DNA of 64,000 nucleotides from Variovorax sp. PMC12 (lineage in GTDB: Bacteria > Pseudomonadota > Gammaproteobacteria > Burkholderiales > Burkholderiaceae_C), in contig NZ_CP027773.1 of assembly GCF_003019815.1 (NCBI RefSeq), positions 3,932,501 to 3,996,500 of the forward strand, written 5' to 3'. The notes beneath the pieces are model-generated. The model ran no database searches and had not been told where the DNA came from. It saw only the letters and a list, made by a program, of their open reading frames with translations. Positions within the stretch are counted from its first letter, which is position 1. Each line of letters opens with the position of its first letter. Made by a program: the position numbers and the translations under genes. Positions 56,899 to 64,000 of the stretch are shown here, piece by piece.

Positions 56899-58088
56899 CA
56901 GCGCATCATGCCCTCATCCCCTGATGCAGGAAGCTGCTGCCTGACCAGCGCCACCCAGTAGGCCGCGCCCAGCGGCAGGATGTTGTCGTTGAAGTCGTAG
57001 TACGGGTTGTGCACGTTCGGGTCGTTCGGGCCTTCCCCTGCGCCGATGCCGATGTAGGCGCCCGGGCGCTTCTGCAGCATGAAGGCGAAGTCTTCCGAGC
57101 CCATGGCCGGCGGGATGTCGGTCTTGACCTGCGCGCGCTCGACCAGGCTGGCTGCGGCGGCCACGGCGGCATCGGTCTCGGCGGGCGTGTTGACCACGCC
57201 GGGGTAGCCGCGGCGGTAGTCGAGCGCCACCTTCGCGCCGTGCGTGGCGGCCACGCCGTCGCAGATCTGCTGCATGGCGGCCTGGGTCTTGTCCTGGATG
57301 GCGGCGTCGAGCGTGCGCACGGTGCCGCGCAGCACCACGGTCTCGGGAATCACGTTCCAGGTGTCGCCGCCGTGGATCTGCGTGACGCTGACCACGGCCG
57401 AGTCGGTCGCGCCGGTGCGGCGGCTCACGATGGTCTGCAATGCATTGACGAGCTGGGCCGAGACCACCACCGAGTCGATGCCGGTCTCTGGCATGGCGCC
57501 GTGGCTGCCCTTGCCGGTAATGACGATCTCGAAGGTGTCGAGGAAGGCCGTCATCGTGCCCTTGCGGATCGCGAACTGTCCGCGCGGCAGGCCCGGGAAG
57601 TTGTGCATGCCGTAGACGGCGTCGGCCGGGAACCGGTCGAACAGGCCCTCCTCCACCATCACGCGGCCGCCGCCTTCGTTCTCTTCGGCGGGCTGGAACA
57701 CGAAGTGCACCGTGCCCTTGAAGGGCTTGTGGCGCGACAGGTGCTCGGCGGCGCCCAGCAGCATGGCGGTGTGGCCGTCGTGGCCGCAGGCGTGCATCTT
57801 GCCGGCGCACTTGGAGGCGTGCGCCTGCGCGCCCAGTTCCTGCATGTTGAGCGCATCGAGGTCGGCGCGCAGCGCGATGCTCGGGCCTTCGCCGTTCTTC
57901 AGCGTGCCGACCACGCCGGTGCCGGCCAGGCCGCGGTGCACCGGCAGGCCCATCAGCATCAGCGCGTTGGCGACGACGTTGGCGGTGCGGTGTTCCTCGA
58001 AGGCGGTCTCGGGGTTGGCGTGGATGTCGCGACGCCAGCTGAGCATGCGGGCGCGGGTGTCTTCGGCGATTTCGGGGTCGCGGTACAT
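56898..58088 (-). CDS. M20-family amidohydrolase (hippurate/aminoacylase type)
   Basis: A 396-residue di-metal amidohydrolase. Metal and catalytic blocks are visible: KMHACGHDGHTAMLLG (about 95-110), the catalytic acid pair in FQPAEENEGGG, MHNFPGLPRG, and a late His-containing segment. It belongs with hippurate hydrolase/HipO and IAA-amino-acid hydrolase types that split N-acyl amino acids. Start ATG 58088 (MYRDPEIAE); the frame is open upstream inside the DUF3100 gene, but this is where similarity begins. It sits 29 bp behind the DUF3100 transporter gene, a pairing that suggests import then hydrolysis of an N-acyl amino acid or dipeptide-like compound. Confidence 0.9.
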   Translation of the reverse strand: MYRDPEIAEDTRARMLSWRRDIHANPETAFEEHRTANVVANALMLMGLPVHRGLAGTGVVGTLKNGEGPSIALRADLDALNMQELGAQAHASKCAGKMHACGHDGHTAMLLGAAEHLSRHKPFKGTVHFVFQPAEENEGGGRVMVEEGLFDRFPADAVYGMHNFPGLPRGQFAIRKGTMTAFLDTFEIVITGKGSHGAMPETGIDSVVVSAQLVNALQTIVSRRTGATDSAVVSVTQIHGGDTWNVIPETVVLRGTVRTLDAAIQDKTQAAMQQICDGVAATHGAKVALDYRRGYPGVVNTPAETDAAVAAAASLVERAQVKTDIPPAMGSEDFAFMLQKRPGAYIGIGAGEGPNDPNVHNPYYDFNDNILPLGAAYWVALVRQQLPASGDEGMMR

Positions 58089-58117
58089 GGCGTGGGTCTC
58101 TCGTGGGGTTGTCGGGG

Positions 58118-59458
58118 TCAATGGAAGAATTCGGCGATCAAGGTCGCACCCAGGAAGGTGCCGGCCGTGGCGGTGAGCGACACCACCACGATGCGCCAGC
58201 CCAACTGGCGGAACACCGGCAGGTCCTTCGCGACCGAGAAGCCGGCCAGCGCCAGCACCGGCGTGGTGAAGGCCAGGAAGTTGAGCTTGGCGGTGATGGC
58301 GATCAGCGCGTCGGAAAACGGAAACAGCCCCGGAATGCCCGCCAGCGTGGCCACCACCGACAGCACCAGCACCATCGGCAGGCGCGGCACCAGCCGCTTG
58401 ATGCCCTCGACCACCAGCGCGATCAGCACCACCGCCGCCATGCCTTCGAGCGACACCAGCACCGGCACCTTGTAGGTCAGCGAATTGCCGATGAGCACGC
58501 CGCCGCCCACCACCGTCCAGGCGATGAGCGTGTCGCGCAGCGACGTGGCGCCGCCGTGCGCCATGCTGACTTGCGACACCGCGCCCGTGCCCGCCGCGTC
58601 CTGCGCGCCGCGCTTCGAGAAGCGGCCCAGCACCGGCTCCAGCTTGCCGTAGAGCCACGAGCACAGCGGCAGCGACAGGAACAGCGTGAAGTAGAAGCCG
58701 GCCACGGTGGTCAGCAGGTTCGAGGCGGCCGCAATGGCGGTGAGCTGCGGCAGCATCTCGGCCGGCTGCTGCGCGGCGATGGCGCCCAGCGCGGCGGCCA
58801 TCAGGCTGCCCGAGCCCACGCCGGCGCCCATGGCCAGCGAACGCGGATCGAAGATGTGCAGGCTGGCGATGAAGCCCGCCAGCACCGCGATGAAGAGCGC
58901 GCCCAGCACGGTGCCGGTGATGTACTCGGCCAGCACGCCGCGGCCTTCGGGCGAGGCCATGCCGTACTTCTCGCCGATGATCACCAGGTTGCCCTCGCGG
59001 CCCACCGAGAAGGTCGCGCCCACGGCCTCGCGCTTGATGCCCAGCAGCAGCGCCAGCGGCAGGCCCAGCGCCAGGGTGCCGAGCGCATGGCCGAACTCCT
59101 GGAACAGCAGCGCCCAGCCGGCCTGCCTGACCTGCGGCAGCGCGGCGCCCACCGTGAGGCCGAGCTTCACCACGAACAGCAGCAGGCCGGCGTTCAGCAG
59201 GCCGCCGGCCAGCGACTGCTCGGCCGTGGCCACGCGCACCGCGCCCGGCAGGCGGCGCTGCGCAATGCCCCACACGGCCGCGATCAGCAGCGCCCACAGC
59301 ATCGGCAGCAGCGCCACCTTGCCGGGGCCGACGCTGAACTGCACCGGGCCGATGAGTTCGGCCGCGGCCACGATGGCCAGCGTGACGAGCACGAGCTTGA
59401 GTTTTCCGGAGGCGCTGGAGCGTACGGGTGCGGCAAGAACGGAGGCGGCAGAGGTCAT
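58118..59458 (-). CDS. DUF3100-family membrane protein, putative transporter
   Basis: A 446-residue polytopic membrane protein with about 10-12 hydrophobic segments and family-like blocks ELIGPVQFSVGPGKVALLPMLWALL near the N-terminus, SVGREGNLVIIGEKYGMASPEGRGVL in the middle and MGAGVGSGSLMAAALGAIAA. DUF3100 proteins often sit next to M20 hydrolases and are thought to be importers of their substrates; that is context, not proof. First gene of the minus-strand run to 54050, divergent from the LysR gene at 59586. Confidence 0.82.
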   Translation of the reverse strand: MTSAASVLAAPVRSSASGKLKLVLVTLAIVAAAELIGPVQFSVGPGKVALLPMLWALLIAAVWGIAQRRLPGAVRVATAEQSLAGGLLNAGLLLFVVKLGLTVGAALPQVRQAGWALLFQEFGHALGTLALGLPLALLLGIKREAVGATFSVGREGNLVIIGEKYGMASPEGRGVLAEYITGTVLGALFIAVLAGFIASLHIFDPRSLAMGAGVGSGSLMAAALGAIAAQQPAEMLPQLTAIAAASNLLTTVAGFYFTLFLSLPLCSWLYGKLEPVLGRFSKRGAQDAAGTGAVSQVSMAHGGATSLRDTLIAWTVVGGGVLIGNSLTYKVPVLVSLEGMAAVVLIALVVEGIKRLVPRLPMVLVLSVVATLAGIPGLFPFSDALIAITAKLNFLAFTTPVLALAGFSVAKDLPVFRQLGWRIVVVSLTATAGTFLGATLIAEFFH

Positions 59459-59508
59459 GGGTGGGGCTTCTTCTGGCGGAATGCGGGCGAGTTTCCGCGT
59501 CCGGCTCT

Positions 59509-59554
59509 ATTGCATCAATGACCGCAAATAGGGATATTCGATGCATTGAATGCA
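59509..59554. promoter_or_regulatory. LysR box TGCATT-G-AATGCA and half-related upstream site
   Basis: A perfect palindrome TGCATTGAATGCA at 59542-59554 fits the T-N11-A frame (T59542, A59554). A related smaller palindrome ATTG-CAT-CAAT lies at 59509-59519, 34 bp centre to centre. Both are in the gap between the divergent DUF3100 and LysR genes and are the likely recognition and activation sites. Confidence 0.6.
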
Positions 59555-59585
59555 ACACTCGCCACGAACTTCAGGAGACCGGGCC

Positions 59586-60554
59586 ATGGACGACAAGCTC
59601 GACACGCGCCGCGTGCGCTACTTCATGCAGGTGCTCGACAGCGGTTCGGTGCGCGGTGCCGCCGACGTGCTGGACATGGACCCCTCGGCCGTCAGCCGCG
59701 CCATCGGCATCCTCGAGCAGGAGTGCGGCGTGCCGCTGCTGGAGCGCCACGGACGCGGCGTGGTGGCCACCGACGCGGGCGAGATGCTGGCCGGCTACGT
59801 GCGGCGCCAGAACAGCCAGAAGCAGCACCTCATGGCGCAGATGGACAGCATCCGCAAGATCGAGCGCGGGCACATCGACATCGTGGCGGGCGAGGGCTAC
59901 GTCGACTGGCTCATGCGCCACAGCCTGCGCGACTTCATGACCACGCACCCGAAGATCACCATCGAGCTGGACGTGGCCAGCACCGACGAGATCGTGCGCC
60001 GCGTGGTCGAGGAGCGCGCCCACATCGGCATGCTGTTCCAGCCACCGAAGGACGACCGGCTCACCTCGCACCAGTCGCACCCGCAGCCCATCCAGGCGAT
60101 GGTGCTGCGCTCGCATCCGCTCGCGCAGCTGGGCCGGCCGCTCAAGCTGGCCGACCTGCTGCCCTACCCCGGCGCCACGCTGCACCGCCACTTCGGCGTG
60201 CGCCAGCACATCGAGGCGGCGGAGGTCAGCGAGGGCGTGCGGCTGCCCGCGCTGCTGACCACCACCTCGTTCAGCGCGCTCGGCCATTTCGTGTCGGCCG
60301 GGCTGGGCTACACGCTGGGCACGCGCATCTCGCTCACGCCCAACGCCAACAGCCCCGAACTGGTGGAGCTGCCCATGAAGAACCCGCTGCTGTCGCAGGG
60401 GCGCTCGCACATCGTGTCGCGCCACGGCCGCATGCTGTCGCCGGCCGCGGCCGAATTGCTGCGCCGCGTGGTGGCCGACATGCGGGTCTATGCCGACGAC
60501 ACGCCCGCCAAGGAAAGACGCACGGCCGCGCGGGCCAGAAGCACCCCGGCCTGA
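59586..60554 (+). CDS. LysR-family regulator of the DUF3100/M20 operon
   Basis: A 322-residue LysR regulator, winged helix at residues about 5-65 (VRYFMQVLDSGSVRGAADVLDMDPSAVSRAIGILE) and a normal effector domain, with a basic C-terminal tail. AGGAG precedes ATG 59586. It is divergent from the DUF3100-M20-sdaA genes and has two palindromic sites upstream, so it most likely activates them in the presence of their substrate. Confidence 0.92.
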   Translation: MDDKLDTRRVRYFMQVLDSGSVRGAADVLDMDPSAVSRAIGILEQECGVPLLERHGRGVVATDAGEMLAGYVRRQNSQKQHLMAQMDSIRKIERGHIDIVAGEGYVDWLMRHSLRDFMTTHPKITIELDVASTDEIVRRVVEERAHIGMLFQPPKDDRLTSHQSHPQPIQAMVLRSHPLAQLGRPLKLADLLPYPGATLHRHFGVRQHIEAAEVSEGVRLPALLTTTSFSALGHFVSAGLGYTLGTRISLTPNANSPELVELPMKNPLLSQGRSHIVSRHGRMLSPAAAELLRRVVADMRVYADDTPAKERRTAARARSTPA

Positions 60555-60610
60555 AAGGGATGATCCGCCGCATTGCGCACATCGCCGCTTCGGTGTTCTG
60601 ATCGGACCAC

Positions 60611-61069
60611 ATGTCCTACGTCATTGCACTCTTCATCCACCTGCTGTGCGCCGCCTTCTGGGTCGGCGGGATGGCGACCATGCACTTCGCGGTGCGCCCC
60701 TCGGCCGTCGCCACGCTGGAGCCGCCGCTGCGGCTGCGCATGATGGCCGCGACGCTGCGGCGCTTCTTCGTCGGGGTGGATGCGTCGGTCACGCTGCTGT
60801 TCGTGTCCGGCGTGGGAATGATCATGGCGGCAGGCGGCTTTCGCGGCCTGCACTGGCGCATCGAGGCCATGATGAGCATCGCGATCGTGATGGCCGCGAT
60901 CTACGTCTACATCCGCGCCTCGGTGTTCCGGGCCATGCGGCGCGCGGTGGAAGAAAGCGCGTGGCCGGTGGCTGCCGCGCGGCTGGATACCGTGCGCAAG
61001 CTGGTGACGCTGAACCTGGTGCTGGGCGTGGCGGTGTTCGCGGTGGCGACCATCGGGCGCGCGGGCTGA
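60611..61069 (+). CDS. Small CopD/DUF2269-like membrane protein
   Basis: A 152-residue membrane protein with four hydrophobic helices. The N-terminal ALFIHLLCAAFWVGGMATMHFAV, with His in helix 1 and the WVGG motif, is typical of CopD/DUF2269-type domains that may bind copper or heme. No partner genes for copper handling are present. It lies 56 bp after the LysR gene, and a probable terminator follows at 61094. Confidence 0.75.
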   Translation: MSYVIALFIHLLCAAFWVGGMATMHFAVRPSAVATLEPPLRLRMMAATLRRFFVGVDASVTLLFVSGVGMIMAAGGFRGLHWRIEAMMSIAIVMAAIYVYIRASVFRAMRRAVEESAWPVAAARLDTVRKLVTLNLVLGVAVFAVATIGRAG

Positions 61070-61093
61070 CGAAGGGCGTCAGGCGATTGCGGC

Positions 61094-61144
61094 CGCAGGC
61101 GCCGGAAGGCGCACCGGGCTCGCCGTGCCTGCGCCGTTTTTTTC
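61094..61144. terminator. Probable terminator between convergent genes
   Basis: CGCAGGC (61094-61100) pairs with GCCTGCG (61127-61133), followed after CC by G and eight T (61137-61144). An alternative inner hairpin GCGCC-GGAA-GGCGC (61099-61112) overlaps the first arm. The T-run points to termination of rightward transcription from the CopD-like gene; its end overlaps the stop region of the convergent CoA-transferase gene. Confidence 0.55.
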
Positions 61145-62381
61145 AGACCACGCCGGCCGACCGCAGGGCGTCGAAGCGGGCGTCGTCGATGCCCATCTCC
61201 GCCAGCACCTCGCGCGTGTGCTGGCCCAGCGCGGGCGGCGCGTGGCGCAGCACGGGCGGCGTGGCCGACAGGCGCAGCGGACTCGCCACGCCGGTGATGC
61301 TGGCGATGCCGTCGCCCGCGTCGCGCGGCAGCGTGACCTTGAGGCCACGCGCCTGCACCTGCGCGTCGTCGAAGGCCTGCGCGATGTCGTTGATAGGGCC
61401 GCAGGGCACGGCCTTGTCCTCGAGCAGCGTGACCCACGCTGCCGTGGTGCGGGTGCGCGTGAGTTCTTCCATCATCGGGATCAGCACGCCGCGGTGCTTC
61501 ACGCGAAGGGTGTTGGTGGCAAAGCGCGCGTCGCTCGCCCATTCCGGATGGCCCGCCGCTTCGCAGAAGCGCGCGAACTGGCCGTTGTTGCCGATGGCCA
61601 GCAGCATCGCGCCGTCCTGCGTCGGAAAGTCCTGGTAGGGCGCGAGGCTCGGGTGCGTATTGCCCTGGCGCCCGGGCGCCTTGCCGGTGTTGAGGAAGGC
61701 GCTGGCCTGGTTGGCGAGGATGGCCATGCCCACGTCGAGCAGCGCCATGTCGATGTGCTGGCCTTGGCCGGTGCGGTCGCGCACCTGCAGCGCCGCGAGG
61801 ATCGCGGTGCTGGCGTAGACGCCGGTGAACAGGTCGGTCAGCGCCACGCCCACGCGCAGCGGGCCGCCGCCGGGCACGTCGTCGGGGCGGCCGGTGATGC
61901 TCATCATTCCGGTCATGGCCTGGATCATCAGGTCGTAGCCGGCGCGCTCCGCATAGGGGCCGTCGTGGCCGAAGCCGGTCACGCTGCAGTAGATGAGGCG
62001 CGGGTTGGCCGCGCGCAGGCTTTCCTGGTCGAGGCCGTATTGCTTCAGCCCGCCGGTCTTGAAGTTCTCCACCACGATGTCGGCCTGCGCCGCCATCTGC
62101 CTGAGCAGCGCCTGCCCGTCGGGCGTGGCCATGTCGACCGTGACCGAGCGCTTGTTGCGGTTGCAGGCGGTGAAGTAGCTGGCCTGGTCGGTGTCGTTGC
62201 CGTCGGCGTCCTTGATGAAGGGCGGGCCCCAGGTGCGCGTGTCGTCGCCGACGCCGGGGCGCTCGATCTTGACGACGTCGGCGCCCAGGTCCGCCAGGAT
62301 CTGCGTGCACCACGGGCCCGCGAGCACGCGGGACAGATCGAGGACCTTGATGCCGTCGAGTGCTGCGGGCTTGTTGCTCAT
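61143..62381 (-). CDS. CaiB/BaiF-family CoA-transferase (glutarate-pathway type)
   Basis: A 412-residue class III CoA-transferase. The opening LDGIKVLDLSRVLAGPWCTQILADLGADVVKIERP is the family hallmark, and the catalytic Asp is expected at Asp150 in AGYDLMIQAMTG. It lies 8 bp behind the glutaryl-CoA dehydrogenase gene in the same direction; this pairing is conserved in many proteobacteria (gcdH-gcdG), where the transferase activates glutarate with succinyl-CoA. It would therefore feed GcdH in lysine or glutarate breakdown. The frame is open upstream into gcdH, but ATG 62381 is where the family starts. Confidence 0.9.
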   Translation of the reverse strand: MSNKPAALDGIKVLDLSRVLAGPWCTQILADLGADVVKIERPGVGDDTRTWGPPFIKDADGNDTDQASYFTACNRNKRSVTVDMATPDGQALLRQMAAQADIVVENFKTGGLKQYGLDQESLRAANPRLIYCSVTGFGHDGPYAERAGYDLMIQAMTGMMSITGRPDDVPGGGPLRVGVALTDLFTGVYASTAILAALQVRDRTGQGQHIDMALLDVGMAILANQASAFLNTGKAPGRQGNTHPSLAPYQDFPTQDGAMLLAIGNNGQFARFCEAAGHPEWASDARFATNTLRVKHRGVLIPMMEELTRTRTTAAWVTLLEDKAVPCGPINDIAQAFDDAQVQARGLKVTLPRDAGDGIASITGVASPLRLSATPPVLRHAPPALGQHTREVLAEMGIDDARFDALRSAGVV

Positions 62382-62389
62382 GCGTTCGA

Positions 62390-63589
62390 TCAGTTCGCGA
62401 ACGCCGCGATGCCGGTGATGGCGCGGCCCAGGATCAGCGCGTGGATGTCGTGCGTGCCTTCGTAGGTGTTGACCACTTCCAGGTTCACCAGGTGGCGTGC
62501 CACGCCGAATTCGTCGCTGATGCCGTTGCCGCCCATCATGTCGCGCGCCATGCGGGCGATGTCCAGCGACTTGCCGCAGTTGTTGCGCTTCATGATCGAG
62601 GTGATTTCGACGGCGGCAATGCCCTCGTCCTTCATGCGGCCCAGGCGCAGGCTGCCTTGCAGGCCCAGCGTGATCTCGGTCTGCATGTCGGCCAGCTTCT
62701 TCTGGATGAGCTGGTTGGCGGCCAGCGGGCGGCCGAACTGCTTGCGGTCCAGCGTGTACTGGCGGGCGCGGTGCCAGCAGTCTTCGGCGGCGCCCAGGGC
62801 ACCCCACGAGATGCCGTAGCGGGCGCTGTTCAGGCAGGTGAAGGGGCCCTTGAGGCCCTGCACTTCGGGGAAGGCGTTCTCTTCGGGGCAGAACACGCCG
62901 TCCATCACGATCTCGCCGGTGATGCTGGCGCGCAGGCCGACCTTGCCGTGGATGGCGGGGGCGCTCAGGCCCTTCATGCCCTTCTCGAGCACGAAGCCGC
63001 GGATGGGGCCGACCGTGCCGCTTTCGCTGACTTCCTTGGCCCACACCACGAACACGTCGGCGATGGGCGAGTTGCTGATCCACATCTTCGAGCCGCTGAG
63101 CGAGTAGCCGCCCGGCACCTTCTTGGCGCGCGTGGCCATGCTGCCGGGGTCGGAGCCGTGGTCGGGCTCGGTCAGGCCGAAGCAGCCGATCCATTCGCCG
63201 GTGGCGAGCTTGGGCAGGAACTTCTGCTTCTGCGCTTCGGTGCCGAATTCGAAGATCGGCACCATCACCAGCGAGCTCTGCACGCTGGCCATCGAGCGGT
63301 AGCCCGAATCGACGCGCTCGACTTCGCGGGCGATCAGGCCGTAGGCCACGTAGTTGAGGCCGGGGCCGCCGTATTGCTCGGGGATGGTCGGGCCGAGCAG
63401 GCCGAGCGCGCCCATCTCGCGGAAGATGGCCGGGTCGGTCTCGCCGGTGCGGAAGCCTTCAGTGACGCGGGGCGCCAGGCGCTCCTGGCAGTAGGCGTTG
63501 GCCGCGTCGCGGATCATGCGTTCTTCGTCGGTCAGTTGCTGGTCGAGAAGAAGGGGGTCATCCCAGTGGAATTGCGCTTTGGCGGCCAT
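62390..63589 (-). CDS. gcdH: Glutaryl-CoA dehydrogenase
   Basis: A 399-residue FAD-dependent acyl-CoA dehydrogenase that oxidises and decarboxylates glutaryl-CoA to crotonyl-CoA. The catalytic Glu377 lies in YEGTHDIHALILGRAITG, the hallmark of GcdH; substrate-binding Arg and the FGLTEPDHGSDPGSM and WISNSPIADVFVVWAK blocks are also present. Length agrees with the family (about 395). I start at MAAKAQFHW (63589), preceded by GGAG, rather than 33 bp upstream. It is divergent from a LysR gene, as in known gcdR-gcdH loci, and is followed by the CoA-transferase gene. Confidence 0.95.
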   Translation of the reverse strand: MAAKAQFHWDDPLLLDQQLTDEERMIRDAANAYCQERLAPRVTEGFRTGETDPAIFREMGALGLLGPTIPEQYGGPGLNYVAYGLIAREVERVDSGYRSMASVQSSLVMVPIFEFGTEAQKQKFLPKLATGEWIGCFGLTEPDHGSDPGSMATRAKKVPGGYSLSGSKMWISNSPIADVFVVWAKEVSESGTVGPIRGFVLEKGMKGLSAPAIHGKVGLRASITGEIVMDGVFCPEENAFPEVQGLKGPFTCLNSARYGISWGALGAAEDCWHRARQYTLDRKQFGRPLAANQLIQKKLADMQTEITLGLQGSLRLGRMKDEGIAAVEITSIMKRNNCGKSLDIARMARDMMGGNGISDEFGVARHLVNLEVVNTYEGTHDIHALILGRAITGIAAFAN

Positions 63590-63671
63590 GTGGCTGTCTC
63601 CGGAGAAGGGGGAAGAAAACAAAAAGAGGGGGATCGGTCGATCCTAGCCACGCGCAAGCCATGACGCAAAC

Positions 63672-63716
63672 GAGGATTCCTCACCCAGATATGCGTTTGT
63701 AGAATGTCTTGCAAGA
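63672..63716. promoter_or_regulatory. Two small palindromes in the gcdH/gcdR divergent region
   Basis: GAGGA-T-TCCTC (63672-63682) and TCTTGCAAGA (63707-63716) are perfect small palindromes in the 190-bp gap between gcdH and the divergent LysR gene. They are candidate regulator sites, but short palindromes are common, so this is tentative. Confidence 0.3.
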
Positions 63717-63779
63717 TGTTCGGGCAGCGTCTTCATTGGCGAGCGCTGCGTTCCATTCATACTTTCCAGGCATACATGC

Positions 63780-64000
63780 ATGCGCCGCAAGATCCCGCCC
63801 CTGCAGACCCTGGTGTGCTTCGACGCCGCCGCGCGCCACGAGAGCTACACGCGCGCCGCGCAGGAGCTGGCCCTCACGCAGAGCGCGGTGTCGCGCCAGA
63901 TCGGCACGCTCGAAGCCTTCCTGGGCGTGGCGCTGTTCCGCCGCACACGGCACGGCGTGGCGCTCACCGCCAGCGGCGCGGCCTATGCGCGGCAGACGGC
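63780..64000 (+). CDS. LysR-family regulator, GcdR/GcvA-like (cut by window end)
   Basis: Only the first 73 codons are inside the window. They hold a complete winged helix (LVCFDAAARHESYTRAAQELALTQSAVSRQIGTLEAFLG, about residues 11-49) with the GcvA-type opening RRKIPPLQTL. It is divergent from gcdH and the CoA-transferase gene, the arrangement of gcdR regulators that activate glutarate catabolism. An ATG 4 bp upstream (63776) is out of frame. The rest of the protein is not visible. Confidence 0.88.
   Translation, partial: MRRKIPPLQTLVCFDAAARHESYTRAAQELALTQSAVSRQIGTLEAFLGVALFRRTRHGVALTASGAAYARQT

Noticed and set aside
56898..59558. An 886-codon minus-strand frame that could suggest a fusion of the M20 hydrolase with an upstream domain
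   Set aside because: The upstream half is the DUF3100 gene read in the wrong frame. The M20 family begins at MYRDPEIAE (58088), so there is no fusion.
61143..63194. A 683-codon minus-strand frame suggesting a dehydrogenase/CoA-transferase fusion
   Set aside because: The upstream part is gcdH read out of frame. gcdH has its own stop at 62390 and the CoA-transferase starts at 62381.
1..64000. CRISPR arrays, tRNA or rRNA genes, prophage and transposase genes
   Set aside because: No regularly spaced repeats, no clover-leaf genes and no integrase or transposase-like proteins are visible. The three palindromic elements are the only mobile-looking sequences.

Overview
The window is GC-rich, densely coded DNA without rRNA, tRNA, phage or transposase genes. 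Gene content and protein style (many LysR regulators, a Bug/TctC solute-binding protein, several LIV-type ABC transporters, a Rieske oxygenase, BKACE, glutaryl-CoA dehydrogenase with its CoA-transferase) point to a soil or rhizosphere betaproteobacterium of the Burkholderiales, most like Comamonadaceae such as Variovorax. This placement is an inference from family composition; no marker gene is present.

Layout. 1-5.4 kb: a small membrane protein, a LysR regulator, a 57-residue gene, a metallophosphoesterase, a Tat-exported amidase and a TetR regulator. 5.4-15.4 kb: a GntR regulator divergent from a catabolic operon (Rieske oxygenase, glutamine-synthetase-like ligase, 2Fe-2S ferredoxin, five-gene LIV-type ABC transporter), with a second binding protein facing it. 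15.4-22.6 kb: PLD-family lipoprotein, fused SpmA/SpmB-like membrane protein, alkylsulfatase with divergent LysR, flavin reductase, BON-domain protein. 22.6-27.4 kb: an ABC transporter operon headed by an arylsulfotransferase-like protein, with divergent LysR. 27.4-31.8 kb: EamA transporter plus glutaminase, an NAD(P)-binding protein, LysR and a hypothetical. 31.8-42.6 kb: a large aliphatic amidase (ami) locus. 42.6-45.9 kb: LysR, DUF1127 peptide, an unknown 557-residue protein and a zinc-ribbon membrane protein. 45.9-54 kb: a LacI-controlled catabolic cluster (intradiol dioxygenase, SDR, BKACE, quinone oxidoreductase, cupin, Bug protein, amidohydrolase). 54-60.6 kb: minus-strand run (DUF3100 transporter, M20 hydrolase, L-serine dehydratase, PEP-mutase-like lyase, uracil-DNA glycosylase) with divergent LysR. 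60.6-64 kb: CopD-like protein and the gcdH/CoA-transferase pair with a truncated GcdR-like LysR.

The most interesting region is the ami locus. It combines a Urt/Fmd-type ABC transporter, AmiE amidase, a NorQ/CbbQ-type AAA+ ATPase with a VWA partner, the amide sensor AmiC and the ANTAR antiterminator AmiR. Upstream lies a leader in which a hexaloop hairpin shares its 3' arm with a strong intrinsic terminator, as expected for AmiR-controlled antitermination. AmiC and AmiR are separated by a 257-bp palindromic repeat.

That repeat occurs three times in the window (18.4, 41.7 and 49.7 kb). Each copy is built from one or two ~90-98 bp palindromic units that share a core but use different arms, with compensatory changes in an internal hairpin. 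It looks like a REP/MITE-type family, and I cannot name it.
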